A DNA stretch of 64,000 nucleotides. Source: Siccibacter turicensis LMG 23730 (GTDB lineage Bacteria; Pseudomonadota; Gammaproteobacteria; Enterobacterales; Enterobacteriaceae). The number at the start of each line of letters is the position of its first letter. The first letter of the stretch is position 1. The translations under genes and the position numbers were made by a program. Shown here piece by piece: positions 30,023 to 41,578 of the stretch. The notes beneath the pieces were generated by a model. It searched no databases and was not told the DNA's origin. It saw only the letters and a program-made list of their open reading frames with translations. Location: the NCBI RefSeq assembly GCF_000463155.2, contig NZ_AWFZ01000028.1:716910-780909 (forward strand), given 5' to 3'.

Positions 30023-31084
30023 TTACGCATTGCCTTTGGTGGAAAGTCGAAGTGTAGCCGCAAAATCCAGCATCCGGTTGAGCGGCCGTAACGCGCCCTC
30101 TCGCAGCGCGGCATCGACATGAATCTCATGAGCCGCCCCGCCGTGCTCCAGCGCCTCAGCAATCGCTTTGAGGCCGTTCATCGCCATCCACGGACAGTGG
30201 GCGCAGCTGCGGCAGGTCGCCCCTTCTCCCGCTGTCGGTGCTTCCAGCAGGGTTTTCTCCGGACACGCCTGCTGCATCTTGTAGAAAATCCCGCGGTCGG
30301 TGGCCACAATCAGCTGCTGGTGCGGCAGGGTTTTCGCCGCCGCGATAAGCTGGCTGGTGGAGCCTACCGCATCGGCCAGATCCACCACCGCCTGCGGCGA
30401 CTCGGGATGCACCAGCACCGCCGCGTCGGGCCAGAGCGCTTTCATGCGCGCCAACGCCTGGGTTTTAAACTCGTCATGAACGATACAGGCGCCCTGCCAG
30501 CACAGCACGTCCGCCCCGGTCTGCTTCTGAACGTAGTTTCCAAGGTGGCGATCCGGCGCCCAGATGATCTTCTCCCCGAGGCTGTCGAGGTGTTCAATCA
30601 GTTCAACCGCGATGCTGGAGGTAACCACCCAGTCGGCGCGCGCTTTGACTGCCGCAGAGGTATTGGCATAGACCACCACCGTTCTGTCGGGATGCGCATC
30701 GCAGAACGCACTGAACGCCTCTTCCGGGCAGCCGAGATCGAGCGAGCACTCCGCGTCGAGCGTCGGCATAAGGATGGTTTTTTCCGGGCTGAGGATTTTT
30801 GCCGTCTCTCCCATAAAGCGCACGCCGGCTACCAACAGCGTGGAGGCGCTGTGGTGGGCCCCGAAGCGCGCCATCTCCAGCGAGTCGGAAATACAGCCAC
30901 CGGTTTCTTCGGCCAGGGCCTGGATCTCGGGATCGGTATAGTAGTGCGCCACCAGCACCGCGTTACGCGCCTTCAGCAGGCGTTTGATTTTCTCACGGTA
31001 AAACTGCGTCTCATCAACGCTCAACGGCACCGGCTTTGCGGGAAACGGGTAAATGGCCGTTTCAGGGTCAAACATCAGGCTCAT
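30023..31084 (-). CDS. nadA: Quinolinate synthase NadA
   Basis: 353-residue [4Fe-4S] enzyme that condenses iminoaspartate with dihydroxyacetone phosphate for NAD synthesis. The C-terminal [13 protein letters not shown] motif and the conserved cysteine in [10 protein letters not shown] are visible. I chose the ATG at 31084, which fits E. coli ([15 protein letters not shown]); the frame opens further upstream but crosses into the leader. Confidence 0.97.
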   Translation of the reverse strand: MSLMFDPETAIYPFPAKPVPLSVDETQFYREKIKRLLKARNAVLVAHYYTDPEIQALAEETGGCISDSLEMARFGAHHSASTLLVAGVRFMGETAKILSPEKTILMPTLDAECSLDLGCPEEAFSAFCDAHPDRTVVVYANTSAAVKARADWVVTSSIAVELIEHLDSLGEKIIWAPDRHLGNYVQKQTGADVLCWQGACIVHDEFKTQALARMKALWPDAAVLVHPESPQAVVDLADAVGSTSQLIAAAKTLPHQQLIVATDRGIFYKMQQACPEKTLLEAPTAGEGATCRSCAHCPWMAMNGLKAIAEALEHGGAAHEIHVDAALREGALRPLNRMLDFAATLRLSTKGNA

Positions 31085-31157
31085 TATGCATTCTCGTTTT
31101 GTTGACTTAACCAAATGCCGCTGGTTTACGCCGATGTGCGCCTTCAACCCGGACACC

Positions 31158-31175
31158 TGTTTTGTATGCTAAACA
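31158..31175. promoter_or_regulatory. NadR operator of nadA-pnuC
   Basis: TGTTTTGTATGCTAAACA matches TGTTTA-N6-TAAACA with one mismatch, 73 bp upstream of nadA. NAD-dependent repression by NadR is inferred from E. coli and Salmonella. Confidence 0.85.
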
Positions 31176-31267
31176 AGATAGCCGATAATAAAATAAAAGT
31201 CGTGGGGAAAAACCGGGAAGCGGTAAAGGTGAGAGGCGTAACGGTGCGGCGGCGAAACGCAGACAGC

Positions 31268-31292
31268 AAAAAGGCGCCTTCAGGGCGCCTTT
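31268..31292 (-). terminator. tRNA operon terminator
   Basis: On the minus strand GGCGCC-CTGAA-GGCGCC is followed by TTTTTG, 18 bases after the last tRNA gene. Confidence 0.85.
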
Positions 31293-31310
31293 CTACATCG
31301 ATATCCGAAG

Positions 31311-31386
31311 TGGTGGGTCGTGCAGGGCTCGAACCTGCGACCAATTGATTAAAAGTCAACTGCTCTACCAACTGAGCTAACGACCC
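31311..31386 (-). tRNA. tRNA-Lys (anticodon UUU), last copy
   Basis: 76-nt tRNA with encoded CCA. It reads GGGTCGTTAGCTCAGTTGG at the 5' end, anticodon loop CTTTTAA, and T-arm GGTTCGA. Identical to the other two Lys copies. Confidence 0.97.
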
Positions 31387-31439
31387 ATTCGGGTGATGAC
31401 TTCGAAACGTAAAACTTTTCCGGACACCACTTCAGAAAG

Positions 31440-31515
31440 TGGTGGGTCGTGCAGGGCTCGAACCTGCGACCAATTGATTAAAAGTCAACTGCTCTACCAA
31501 CTGAGCTAACGACCC
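31440..31515 (-). tRNA. lysW: tRNA-Lys (anticodon UUU), second copy
   Basis: Sequence identical to the copies at 31311-31386 and 31639-31714, with encoded CCA. Only four bases separate it from the upstream tRNA-Val, so both must be processed from one precursor. Confidence 0.97.
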
Positions 31516-31519
31516 GAAG

Positions 31520-31595
31520 TGGTGGGTGATGACGGGATCGAACCGCCGACCCCCTCCTTGTAAGGGAGGTGCTCTCCCAGCTGAGCTAATCACCC
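31520..31595 (-). tRNA. valT: tRNA-Val (anticodon UAC)
   Basis: 76-nt tRNA beginning GGGTGATTAGCTCAGCTGGG, with anticodon loop CTTACAA and encoded CCA. Second gene in the tRNA transcript. Confidence 0.97.
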
Positions 31596-31638
31596 ACAAA
31601 TGCAATGCTGGTCTTCAATGAAGCGAACTTCTCAGAAG

Positions 31639-31714
31639 TGGTGGGTCGTGCAGGGCTCGAACCTGCGACCAATTGATTAAAAGTCAACTGCTCTACCAAC
31701 TGAGCTAACGACCC
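31639..31714 (-). tRNA. lysT: tRNA-Lys (anticodon UUU), first copy
   Basis: First gene of the tRNA operon in transcription order. Identical to the other Lys copies, CCA encoded. Confidence 0.97.
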
Positions 31715-31762
31715 ACTTTAGTCACACCGGGCCTGCTTCGCATCCCGTGGCAACGGCGGCAT

Positions 31763-31790
31763 ATATTACTGATTTAAGATTATGACGCAA
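31763..31790 (-). promoter_or_regulatory. tRNA operon promoter
   Basis: On the minus strand TTGCGT, 16 bases, TAATAT, then a GC-rich discriminator region ATGCCGCC about 50 nt upstream of the first tRNA. The GC-rich discriminator is typical of stringently controlled stable-RNA promoters. Confidence 0.6.
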
Positions 31791-31838
31791 CAACTATTTC
31801 ATTCAGAACGACTTAACTGTTTACGTTTCGCGCGGCAC

Positions 31839-31864
31839 GACCAGAAAACCAACGGCATCTGGTC
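31839..31864 (-). terminator. Possible hairpin after cpoB
   Basis: Arms GACCAGA/TCTGGTC just after the cpoB stop. No U-tract follows, so it may only protect the 3' end. Confidence 0.35.
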
Positions 31865-31876
31865 ATCCACCAGGCG

Positions 31877-32680
31877 TTACATCGCGTTCAGTCGTTTCTG
31901 GGCCTGCTTCGCCCCTTCGGTGCCAGGGTATTTACCGATCACCTGCTGATACACCGCTTTGGCTTTGGCGCTATCGCCCTTGTCCTGCATGATCACGCCG
32001 ACTTTAAACATCGCGTCTGGCGCTTTCGGCGATTTCGGGTAGTTCTTCACCACGGAGGCAAAGTAGTACGCCGCATCGTCCTTTTTCCCCTTGTTGTAAT
32101 TCAACTGTCCCAGCCAGTAGTTTGCGTTCGGCTGGTAAGTGGAATCCGGGTACTTTTTGACAAAATTCTGGAACGCGGCGATGGCATCGTCCTGGCGCGA
32201 TTTATCCTGCACCAGAGCGAACGCGGCGTTGTAATCCGTATTGGCATCACCACTCTGAACCGGCGCACCGGTAGCCGGTGCTGCCGCAGCCTGCTGCCCG
32301 TCGGTGGCATTACCACCGGCGTTGCTTTGCGTATTCGCGCCTGCGTCAGGCGTAGCGCCTGCTGCAGCCCCGTTGTTCAAACTGTCCATCTGCAACAAAA
32401 TTTGCTTCTGGCGCTCGACCACCTGATTCAGCTGATACTGGCTCTCCTGAATCTGACCGCGCAATGCATCGATGTCGGACTGATTGTCAGAAAGCTGTTG
32501 CTGAAGCTGGGTTAAGAGCTGGCTGTGAGCGTTAGAAATACGCTCAAGCTGTGTGACGCGGTCTTCGACCGAGCCCGAGCCGACATTACTGATTGGCGCC
32601 TGGGCAGTAGCGACCCAGGGGGTCGCTACGCCAACCAGTAACGACAGACCCATAACGAGATGTCTGAAGTTACTGCTCAT
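31877..32680 (-). CDS. cpoB: CpoB (YbgF), Tol-Pal coordinator
   Basis: 267-residue periplasmic protein with signal peptide (cleavage near ATA/QAPIS), an N-terminal trimerising coiled coil (SVEDRVTQLER through NQVVERQKQ), a Gln/Ala/Gly/Asn-rich linker and C-terminal TPR repeats. In E. coli it couples PBP1B to Tol during septation. It starts nine bases after pal, completing the tol-pal locus. Confidence 0.96.
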   Translation of the reverse strand: MSSNFRHLVMGLSLLVGVATPWVATAQAPISNVGSGSVEDRVTQLERISNAHSQLLTQLQQQLSDNQSDIDALRGQIQESQYQLNQVVERQKQILLQMDSLNNGAAAGATPDAGANTQSNAGGNATDGQQAAAAPATGAPVQSGDANTDYNAAFALVQDKSRQDDAIAAFQNFVKKYPDSTYQPNANYWLGQLNYNKGKKDDAAYYFASVVKNYPKSPKAPDAMFKVGVIMQDKGDSAKAKAVYQQVIGKYPGTEGAKQAQKRLNAM

Positions 32681-32689
32681 GCAATTCTC

Positions 32690-33223
<534 letters not shown>

Positions 33224-33246
33224 TTAAAATTATCAGTATTTTATTA

Positions 33247-34539
33247 TTACAGATACGGCGACCAGGCCGGAGATTTAACCTGACCATCGGTTGCCGGAAG
33301 ACGCGCTTTGAAACGCCCATCTGTAGAGACCAGATTCAGCACGGATCCCATCCCCTGAGAAGAGCTGTAGATAACCATAGTGCCGTTAGGTGCCAGACTT
33401 GGCGTTTCATCCAGGAACGTTGACGATAAAGTTTGTACGCCACCGCTCACAAGATCTTGCTTAGCGATGTGTTGAGCACCGCCGTTAGAGCTGACCATCA
33501 CCATGAACTTACCGTCGCTGCTGACGTCCGCATCCTGGTTCTGTGAACCTTCCCAGGTCAGACGCTGCGGGGTACCACCGTTGATGTTCACTTTATAAAC
33601 CTGAGGACGACCTGCCTGGTCAGAGGTATAGGCCAGGGTCTGGCTATCCGGGAACCAGGTCGGTTCCGTGTTGTTGCTTCGACCGTCGGTCACCTGACGG
33701 ATCTGGCCGGAGCCGATATCCATCACGTAGAGGTTCAGGCTACCGGTTTTAGAGAGCGCGAAAGCAAGCTTGGTGCCGTCTGGCGAGAAGGACGGCGCAC
33801 CGTTGTGGCGTGGGAACGACGCAACCTGACGCACCGCACCGTTGGACAGCGTCTGGATAACCAGCGCAGAACGGCCGCTTTCGAAGGTGACGTAAGCCAC
33901 TTTGCTGCCGTCCGGCGACCAGGCCGGAGACATCAGCGGCTGCGGCGAACGGTGTACCACGAACTGGTTGTAGCCGTCATAGTCGGATACGCGCAGCTCA
34001 TACGGGAACTGGCCGCCGTTCGTCTGCACCACGTAGGCGATACGGGTACGGAACGCGCCTTTAATACCGGTCAGCTTCTCAAACACTTCGTCGCTGGCAG
34101 TATGGCCGGCATAGCGCAGCCACTGCTTGTTCACTTTGAAATTGTTCTGGGCCAGCACGGTACCCGGCGCAGCACCGGTATCCACCAGTTGGTAAGCCAC
34201 GTTGTAGCTACCGTCGGCGTTCGGCGTCACCTGCCCTACTACTACTGCATCAATACCCAGCGCAGACCATGCCGCCGGCTGTACTTCCTGCGCGGTGCCC
34301 GGCTGCTGCGGCAGACGTGCACGATCGAGCGGATTGAATTTACCGCTGTTACGTAAGTCAGCGCTAACAATGCCGCCAATATCTTCCGGTGCCGCACCTG
34401 GCCCGGCCCACTGGAAGGGAACCACGCCGATAGGACGTGCGGAATCGACGCCCTGGGTGATTTCAATGCGCACCTCTGCGTGCAGCACCGCTGCCCACAG
34501 CATCAGAAAACCAAACGCTACTCGTAATGCCTGCTTCAT
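33247..34539 (-). CDS. tolB: Periplasmic Tol-Pal protein TolB
   Basis: 430-residue protein with a cleavable signal (about 21 residues, LHA/EVRI), an N-terminal domain and a six-bladed beta-propeller with repeated [21 protein letters not shown] motifs that binds Pal. I chose the ATG at 34539 for the E. coli N-terminus [11 protein letters not shown]; an adjacent upstream ATG is possible. Confidence 0.97.
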   Translation of the reverse strand: MKQALRVAFGFLMLWAAVLHAEVRIEITQGVDSARPIGVVPFQWAGPGAAPEDIGGIVSADLRNSGKFNPLDRARLPQQPGTAQEVQPAAWSALGIDAVVVGQVTPNADGSYNVAYQLVDTGAAPGTVLAQNNFKVNKQWLRYAGHTASDEVFEKLTGIKGAFRTRIAYVVQTNGGQFPYELRVSDYDGYNQFVVHRSPQPLMSPAWSPDGSKVAYVTFESGRSALVIQTLSNGAVRQVASFPRHNGAPSFSPDGTKLAFALSKTGSLNLYVMDIGSGQIRQVTDGRSNNTEPTWFPDSQTLAYTSDQAGRPQVYKVNINGGTPQRLTWEGSQNQDADVSSDGKFMVMVSSNGGAQHIAKQDLVSGGVQTLSSTFLDETPSLAPNGTMVIYSSSQGMGSVLNLVSTDGRFKARLPATDGQVKSPAWSPYL

Positions 34540-34670
34540 CATATCTCCCTTATCAAGGCGCTCGGCCACGATAATTTAGCAGAATGTTAACAAACTCAAA
34601 TTGACAACACTATTACCGCTGCGGGGTTCACCATGGTTCGATTTCCCCCGCTGATGGGGGGAAGTGTAAC

Positions 34671-35885
34671 TCATGGTTTGAAGTCCAGCGGTGCATTTTT
34701 GAACACTTCGTAGACAGCCTGACTTGGCGGTTTCGGGATCCGCGCCTGGCGTGCCGCGGAAATTGCGGCCTGGCAGAGCGCCGGGTCGCCGCCTTCAGAC
34801 TGGATATCCAGCAGCAGGCCGTCCGGCGCCAGCTTCACGCGCAGCGTACAGGTTTTACCCGAGTACGATGCGGCATCGTAAAACTTGCTCTCGATGGCAG
34901 ATTTAATCTGCCCGGCGTAGTTGCTGATATCGGCACCCGACGCGCCACTGTTTTTAGTGTTACCTGTTCCGGCAGGGGAAGCATTATTTCCTTTCGCTCC
35001 ACCGCCTGTTTTAGGTGCATTCTTACCTGAGCTGAGATCGCCGAAAAGTTCATCCACGCCATCCGCTGCTTTCGCCGCGGCGGCCTTATCTGCGGCGGCT
35101 TTCTCGGCAGCCGCTTTCTTCTTCGCGTCGGCAGCTTTCTTCGCATCCGCAGCGGCTTTCTTCTCGGCAGCGGCCTTCTCTGCGGCCGCTTTTTCCGCAG
35201 CCGCGGCTTTCTCGGCGGCGGCTTTTTCTGCCGCAGCCTGTTTAGCGGCTTCGGCGGCGGCTTTTTTCTCAGCGTCCTGTTTGGCTTTCTTCGCGGCTGC
35301 ATCGGCAGCGGCTTTTTCGGCCTCGGCGGCCTTCTTCGCGGCGTCCGCAGCGGCTTTCTTCTCGGCGTCAGCTGCTGCTTTTTTCGCGGCCTCTTCCGCC
35401 GCTTTCGCCTGAGCGTCCGCTTTTGCTTTGGCATCGGCTGCCGCTTTCGCTGCCGCCTCTTCTGCCTGCTTCTGCTGCTCCTGCGCGCGTTTGGTTGCGG
35501 CTTCGGCCTGTTTCTGCTGCTGCTCCTGCTGACGCGCCTGTTCCTGCGCTTCGAGCCGCTGCTTTTCAATCTCTTTCAGACGCTGCTGTTCGGCGGCCTG
35601 CTTCTCGCGAAGCTCATCCGCCTGCTGCTGCGCCTGCTTTTCACGCTGCTCGGCCGCACGCTGGGCGCTCGCCTGCTGCTGCTGTTCGCGATTGTGCTGC
35701 TGCACCATGGCGCCCGGATCGACCATTACCGCATCTATCGCAGAGCCGCCGCCACCGCCCGCGGCTTCTTCAATATGCTCATCGAACGAACTCCAGATCA
35801 GCAGTGCAAAAAGGAGCACGTGCAGAACGCCGGAAATAATTATCGCTCGTTTAAGCTTGCTGTTTTCTTCGGTAGCCTTTGACAC
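34671..35885 (-). CDS. tolA: TolA, energy-transducing Tol protein
   Basis: 404-residue inner-membrane protein linking TolQR to Pal/TolB. It has one N-terminal membrane span (about 14-34), a Gly-rich hinge (AGGGGGS), a long Ala/Lys/Glu-rich helical domain II with many KAAAEKAAA-type repeats, and a conserved C-terminal domain III with a cysteine pair (KTCTLRVKL and DPALCQAA). It is 17 residues shorter than E. coli K-12, all in the repeat domain. Confidence 0.97.
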   Translation of the reverse strand: MSKATEENSKLKRAIIISGVLHVLLFALLIWSSFDEHIEEAAGGGGGSAIDAVMVDPGAMVQQHNREQQQQASAQRAAEQREKQAQQQADELREKQAAEQQRLKEIEKQRLEAQEQARQQEQQQKQAEAATKRAQEQQKQAEEAAAKAAADAKAKADAQAKAAEEAAKKAAADAEKKAAADAAKKAAEAEKAAADAAAKKAKQDAEKKAAAEAAKQAAAEKAAAEKAAAAEKAAAEKAAAEKKAAADAKKAADAKKKAAAEKAAADKAAAAKAADGVDELFGDLSSGKNAPKTGGGAKGNNASPAGTGNTKNSGASGADISNYAGQIKSAIESKFYDAASYSGKTCTLRVKLAPDGLLLDIQSEGGDPALCQAAISAARQARIPKPPSQAVYEVFKNAPLDFKP

Positions 35886-35922
35886 TCTCGGTTTCCGTCA
35901 CTGTTCGTCTGGTAAGCGTGCG

Positions 35923-36351
35923 TTAGATCGGCTGGGTCATCAGGCCGACGGATTTAACTCCCGCCTGATGAAGCAGGTTAAGCGCCTTGATAATTTCATC
36001 GTAAGGCACCTCTTTCGCCCCGCCGATCAGGAAGACCGTTTTCGGGTTTTCCTGCAAGCGGCGCTGCGCTTCGGCGATCACCTGCTCAGACGGCAGCTGA
36101 TCGAGACGATCTTTGTCCACCACAACGCTGTACTGCCCCACGCCCGACACCTCAATGATGACCGGCGGGTTATCGTTGGCGCTGACGGTTTGTGAATCGG
36201 TCGCGTCCGGCAGATCGACTTCCACGCTCTGGGTAATGATGGGCGCCGTCGCCATAAAGATAAGCAGCAGCACCAGCAACACGTCCAGAAGCGGCACGAT
36301 GTTGATCTCGGACTTCAGTTCACGGCGACCACGTCCACGTGTTCTGGCCAT
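35923..36351 (-). CDS. tolR: TolR, proton-channel stator subunit
   Basis: 142-residue protein with one membrane helix carrying the conserved proton-path Asp23 in LLDVLLVLLLIFM and a periplasmic domain. It forms the motor with TolQ. It begins three bases after the tolQ stop. Confidence 0.97.
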   Translation of the reverse strand: MARTRGRGRRELKSEINIVPLLDVLLVLLLIFMATAPIITQSVEVDLPDATDSQTVSANDNPPVIIEVSGVGQYSVVVDKDRLDQLPSEQVIAEAQRRLQENPKTVFLIGGAKEVPYDEIIKALNLLHQAGVKSVGLMTQPI

Positions 36352-36354
36352 CTC

Positions 36355-37448
<1,094 letters not shown>

Positions 37449-37640
37449 TCTACATCCCGGGAATACCATTAAACTTCGCTACTATACGCAAGCTGTCAGG
37501 GGTTTGGAATGGGTTCAGGTAAACGGAGAGTAAATATTTCCAGGTATGTGAAAGCGGGAATTGCGAGGGGCTGAGCGGGAGGATTTCGCGACGCAGATCG
37601 CGTTTTGAAACCCGCCCTCGCCGCCCCGTCAGAAAGGGGG

Positions 37641-37934
37641 TCAGAAGAAGAAAAAAAGCAGTCCGGCGAGCAGCACCAGGTCGGCTATCAGCGGGCAAAA
37701 AATCCCCTGCCACACCACCGCGCGTGGACGAAACCCGACGCCGTGGATTACGCCAGCGCACACCGCCCACATCAGCAGGAAGCCCTGCCAGATCTCAAGC
37801 TCGCTGGTTTTTGCCGCGAAGCGCGACGGGTCCCAGAACATACAGCCTGCCAGAACCAGCGCCATCACTAAGGAAAGAGCCCTTAACGGGCTCTTATCCA
37901 TTACCGCGTATACTGCTGCGATAAGCTTATTCAT
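37641..37934 (-). CDS. ybgE: YbgE, cyd-operon membrane protein
   Basis: 97-residue inner-membrane protein with about three spans, close to E. coli YbgE (RALSLVMALVLAGCMFWD, AVCAGVIHGVGFRP) and ending in four phenylalanines. It is always linked to cydAB; exact role unclear. Its ATG overlaps the cydX stop by one base. Confidence 0.93.
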   Translation of the reverse strand: MNKLIAAVYAVMDKSPLRALSLVMALVLAGCMFWDPSRFAAKTSELEIWQGFLLMWAVCAGVIHGVGFRPRAVVWQGIFCPLIADLVLLAGLLFFFF

Positions 37935-38047
37935 CAGTGCTCTTCTTTACCGGCGTTGGTGGCCTCTACGTGCTCCAGCGCCAGCGCGGTGATAACACCA
38001 AACGCACAGGCAAGCAGCGTCCCCAGAATCCATGCGAAGTACCACAT
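37934..38047 (-). CDS. cydX: CydX, small bd-oxidase subunit
   Basis: 37-residue single-span protein, MWYFAWILGTLLAC then FGVITALALEHVE, required for stability and activity of cytochrome bd-I. It starts 14 bases after the cydB stop. Confidence 0.96.
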   Translation of the reverse strand: MWYFAWILGTLLACAFGVITALALEHVEATNAGKEEH

Positions 38048-38061
38048 AATCAGCTCCTTAC

Positions 38062-39201
38062 TTAGTACAGAGAGTGGGTGTTGCTTTCAATATGTTCTTT
38101 GGTGATGCGCCCGAACATTTTCCAGTAGCACCAGGCGGAGTACAGGAGAATGATGGGAACGAACACCGCGGCAACCCAGGTCATCAGATTCAGGGTGCGC
38201 TGCGTTGAGGTCGCATCCCACATCGTCAGGCTGGCGTTCAGCATGGTGCTTGACGGCATCACGAACGGGAACATGGCGATACCGGCAGTCAGGATCACAC
38301 AGGCCAGGGTCAGCGAGGAGAACAGGAACGCCCAGGCGCCCTTCTCCATGCGTGAGAACAGCACGGTCAGCAGCGGCAGCACCACGCCCAGCGCCGGGAT
38401 AGCCCACAGCACAGGCGTATTGTTGAAGTTAGTGAACCAGGCACCGGCCTGACGCGCCACTTCTTTAGTCAGCGGGTTAGACGCCGCGTGACGGTTCAGC
38501 TCGGAGGTCACCACGTAACCATCGATGCCGTACATCACCCAGACGCCCGCCAGCACGAAGCAGACCATCATCACCAGTGCGGCAATCTGCGCAACGGCGC
38601 GTGAACGCAGATGCACTTCACCCACGGTACGCATCTGCAGGTAGGTTGCCCCCTGCGCCAGGATCATCGACACGCTGACCACGCCCGCCAGCAGCCCGAA
38701 CGGGTTCAGCAGTTGGAAGAAGTTGCCGGTGTAGAACAGACGCAGATCGGAATCGATGTGGAACGGTACGCCCTGCAGCAGGTTACCGAACGCCACGCCA
38801 ATCACCAGCGGCGGCACGAAGCTGCCGATGAAAATGCCCCAGTCCCACATGTTGCGCCAGCGCATATCTTCGATCTTGGAGCGGTAATCAAACCCGACCG
38901 GACGGAAGAACAGCGAGGCCAGTACCAGAATCATCGCCACGTAGAAGCCGGAGAAGGCAGCAGCGTAGACCATCGGCCAGGCAGCGAACAGCGCGCCGCC
39001 GGCGGTGATGAGCCATACCTGGTTACCGTCCCAGTGCGGGGCGATGGAGTTAACCATGATGCGGCGTTCAACATCGTTGCGGCCGATGATGCGAGATAGC
39101 ATCCCCACGCCCATGTCGAAGCCGTCGGTGACCGCAAAACCGATCAGCAGAATGCCAATCAGCAGCCACCAGATAAAACGTAATACTTCATAATCAAACA
39201 T
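38062..39201 (-). CDS. cydB: Cytochrome bd-I subunit II CydB
   Basis: 379-residue multi-span subunit of the quinol oxidase, the E. coli length (MFDYEVLRFIWWLLIG start, FDMGVGMLSR and NEVW-type motif region HWDGNQVWLITAGG). It scaffolds CydA and binds structural ubiquinone. 15 bases after cydA. Confidence 0.97.
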   Translation of the reverse strand: MFDYEVLRFIWWLLIGILLIGFAVTDGFDMGVGMLSRIIGRNDVERRIMVNSIAPHWDGNQVWLITAGGALFAAWPMVYAAAFSGFYVAMILVLASLFFRPVGFDYRSKIEDMRWRNMWDWGIFIGSFVPPLVIGVAFGNLLQGVPFHIDSDLRLFYTGNFFQLLNPFGLLAGVVSVSMILAQGATYLQMRTVGEVHLRSRAVAQIAALVMMVCFVLAGVWVMYGIDGYVVTSELNRHAASNPLTKEVARQAGAWFTNFNNTPVLWAIPALGVVLPLLTVLFSRMEKGAWAFLFSSLTLACVILTAGIAMFPFVMPSSTMLNASLTMWDATSTQRTLNLMTWVAAVFVPIILLYSAWCYWKMFGRITKEHIESNTHSLY

Positions 39202-39216
39202 TTGACGACTCCTGTC

Positions 39217-40785
39217 TTAGCGTGCCGGCTGAGATGTGACGGTGGACTGCTCGTAGTGATAGCGTCCTGTTTTCAGACTGCTCGGCCCAAGTCGAGCAAA
39301 TTTGAACATCAGGAACAGCTCCGCCACCATAAACAGCGTGTAGAGGCCACAAATCAGGATCATAGAGAACAGCAGATCGCCGACGGTGAGGGAGGAGTTG
39401 GCCACCGCGGTCGGCAGTACTTCACCGATTGCCCACGGCTGACGACCATACTCTGCAACGAACCAGCCGGACTCAATCGCGATCCACGGCAGCGGAATAC
39501 CGTACAGCGCTGCGCGCAGTAGCCATTTCTTCTCGCCGATGCGGTTGCGGATCACGGTCCAGAACGCCACGCCGATGATTAACAGCATCAGCACGCCACA
39601 CGCCACCATCAAACGGAAAGCGAAGTAGAGCGGTGCAACGCGTGGAATAGAGTCTTTGGTTGCCTGTTGGATCTGCGCTTCAGTCGCATCAGAGACGTTC
39701 GGGGTATAGCGCTTCAGTAGCAGGCCATAACCGAGGTCTTTCTTGATGCTGTTGAATTCGTCACGCACGGTCTGGTCGGTAGAACCGGCACGCAGTTGCG
39801 CAAGCAGGGCATAGGCCTTCATCCCGTTACGGATACGCTCTTCGTGCTGCACCATCAGGTCTTTAATGCCGATGACCGGGGTATCCACCGAACGGGTGGC
39901 GATAATGCCCAGCGCATAAGGGATCTGAATAGCGAATTTGTTTTCCTGCGCATCCTGATCCGGAATACCAAACAGCGTAAAGGCGGCCGGCGCCGGCTGG
40001 GTTTCCCACTCGGCTTCGATGGCAGCGAGTTTGGTTTTCTGCACGTCGCCCATTTCGTACCCGGATTCATCACCCAGCACGATAACGGACAGCACCGCGG
40101 CCATACCAAAGCTGGCAGCAATAGCAAATGAGCGTTTCGCGAAGGCAACGTCACGGCCACGCAGCAGGTAGTAGGCGCTGATACCGAGGATAAACATCGC
40201 ACCACAGGTGTAGCCCGCCGCAACGGTGTGCACGAACTTCACCTGCGCAACCGGGTTCAGCACCAGCTCGGAGAAGCTGACCATCTCCATGCGCATGGTT
40301 TCGAAGTTGAAGTCAGAGGCGATAGGGTTCTGCATCCAGCCGTTGGCGACCAGAATCCACAGTGCGGAGAGGTTAGAGCCAAGCGCGACCAGCCAGGTCA
40401 CCGCCATGTGCTGCACTTTGCTCAGGCGATCCCAACCGAAGAAGAACAGACCCACGAAGGTCGATTCAAGGAAGAAGGCCATCAACCCTTCAATCGCCAG
40501 CGGCGCACCGAAGATGTCGCCCACGTAATGAGAGTAATAGGACCAGTTAGTCCCGAACTGGAACTCCATGGTCAGACCGGTCGCCACGCCCAGCGCAAAG
40601 TTGATACCAAACAACTTGCCCCAGAACTTGGTCATATCTTTATAGATTTGCTTGCCGGAAAGCACATAGACCGTTTCCATGATGGCCAGCAGGAACGCCA
40701 TACCCAGCGTGAGCGGCACAAAAAGGAAGTGGTACATCGCGGTCAAGGCAAACTGTAAGCGCGACAGTTCGACAATATCAAACAT
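39217..40785 (-). CDS. cydA: Cytochrome bd-I subunit I CydA
   Basis: 522-residue catalytic subunit carrying hemes b558, b595 and d and the quinol site. Heme ligand His19 is seen in [13 protein letters not shown], and the later [16 protein letters not shown] motif and the long Q-loop are conserved. I chose the ATG at 40785, giving the E. coli length; the frame opens 26 codons upstream. Confidence 0.97.
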   Translation of the reverse strand: MFDIVELSRLQFALTAMYHFLFVPLTLGMAFLLAIMETVYVLSGKQIYKDMTKFWGKLFGINFALGVATGLTMEFQFGTNWSYYSHYVGDIFGAPLAIEGLMAFFLESTFVGLFFFGWDRLSKVQHMAVTWLVALGSNLSALWILVANGWMQNPIASDFNFETMRMEMVSFSELVLNPVAQVKFVHTVAAGYTCGAMFILGISAYYLLRGRDVAFAKRSFAIAASFGMAAVLSVIVLGDESGYEMGDVQKTKLAAIEAEWETQPAPAAFTLFGIPDQDAQENKFAIQIPYALGIIATRSVDTPVIGIKDLMVQHEERIRNGMKAYALLAQLRAGSTDQTVRDEFNSIKKDLGYGLLLKRYTPNVSDATEAQIQQATKDSIPRVAPLYFAFRLMVACGVLMLLIIGVAFWTVIRNRIGEKKWLLRAALYGIPLPWIAIESGWFVAEYGRQPWAIGEVLPTAVANSSLTVGDLLFSMILICGLYTLFMVAELFLMFKFARLGPSSLKTGRYHYEQSTVTSQPAR

Positions 40786-41068
40786 CCTGACTCCTTGCTC
40801 TTCGCATGAAGACTTCGAACGTGAACCTTTATAAAAAGATTCACAGCACATGCCCCAATACAAAAAATTTGCGTCCCTTTATCCCGGCCATTCACGGAAA
40901 GTGTGAATTGTGAAATAAAAAGGTTACAAATTGGTTAATAAAAACTGGAATTGATTTCGCAAATATATTACGCCGCAATCCCCTCACAATAAACAGGTTT
41001 TTATACTCTCTTTATTGCGTTTTACGACGGCGATCAATTTACAGCCAATTTACCACGAAACGCTCAGA

Positions 41069-41133
41069 TTGATCTGCCGCAATTTTACTTTCACCACAGA
41101 AAAAAGCACGCCAATAATATTGATCTAGCTCAA
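41069..41133 (-). promoter_or_regulatory. Two FNR-like sites of the cydA control region
   Basis: TTGATCTAGCTCAA (41120-41133) matches TTGAT-N4-ATCAA in nine of ten positions and TTGATCTGCCGCAA (41069-41082) in eight. Their 51-bp spacing and distance from cydA (about 290-340 bp) fit the E. coli arrangement, with FNR sites near -53 and -1 of the distal promoter. FNR repression is inferred. Confidence 0.55.
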
Positions 41134-41555
41134 TTAAAATCGTGCTTGTTAACCATGTTTTCTAATGCGCCTGCAGCCGTGACGCCTATGTTGCGCAGTT
41201 GTTTAACAAAAGGCACTTAATCGTTAGCGGCAGGCGATAATTATAAGACTGAGATATTTAATTAATGTGAGGGGATAATAAATTTGAGCATCAGTTATTA
41301 ATTAACTGTTAAATACATCACGCCGTAACGATAAAAACGCTCACCTGCTTACTTATTACAAATTATTCACTATTGATAGCATATATTTAACACCAGCTAT
41401 CGTTGAATAAACGTGGTGAGTTACCCTCAGTTCATTTTCTTGCGCCGAAAAAGGTGTACGCGTGCCATTTTCTGGCGCAGAGAACTGTTGTTAACTCTAC
41501 CGGAAAGCGTTAATAAGCACTCTCCAGGGGGTTACCCGCCCTACCCTGTAAGCAT

Positions 41556-41578
41556 AAAAAAAGCCACCCGAAGGTGGC
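41556..41578 (-). terminator. sdh-suc operon terminator
   Basis: On the minus strand GCCACC-TTCG-GGTGGC is followed by seven T residues, about 60 nt after the sucD stop. Confidence 0.92.
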
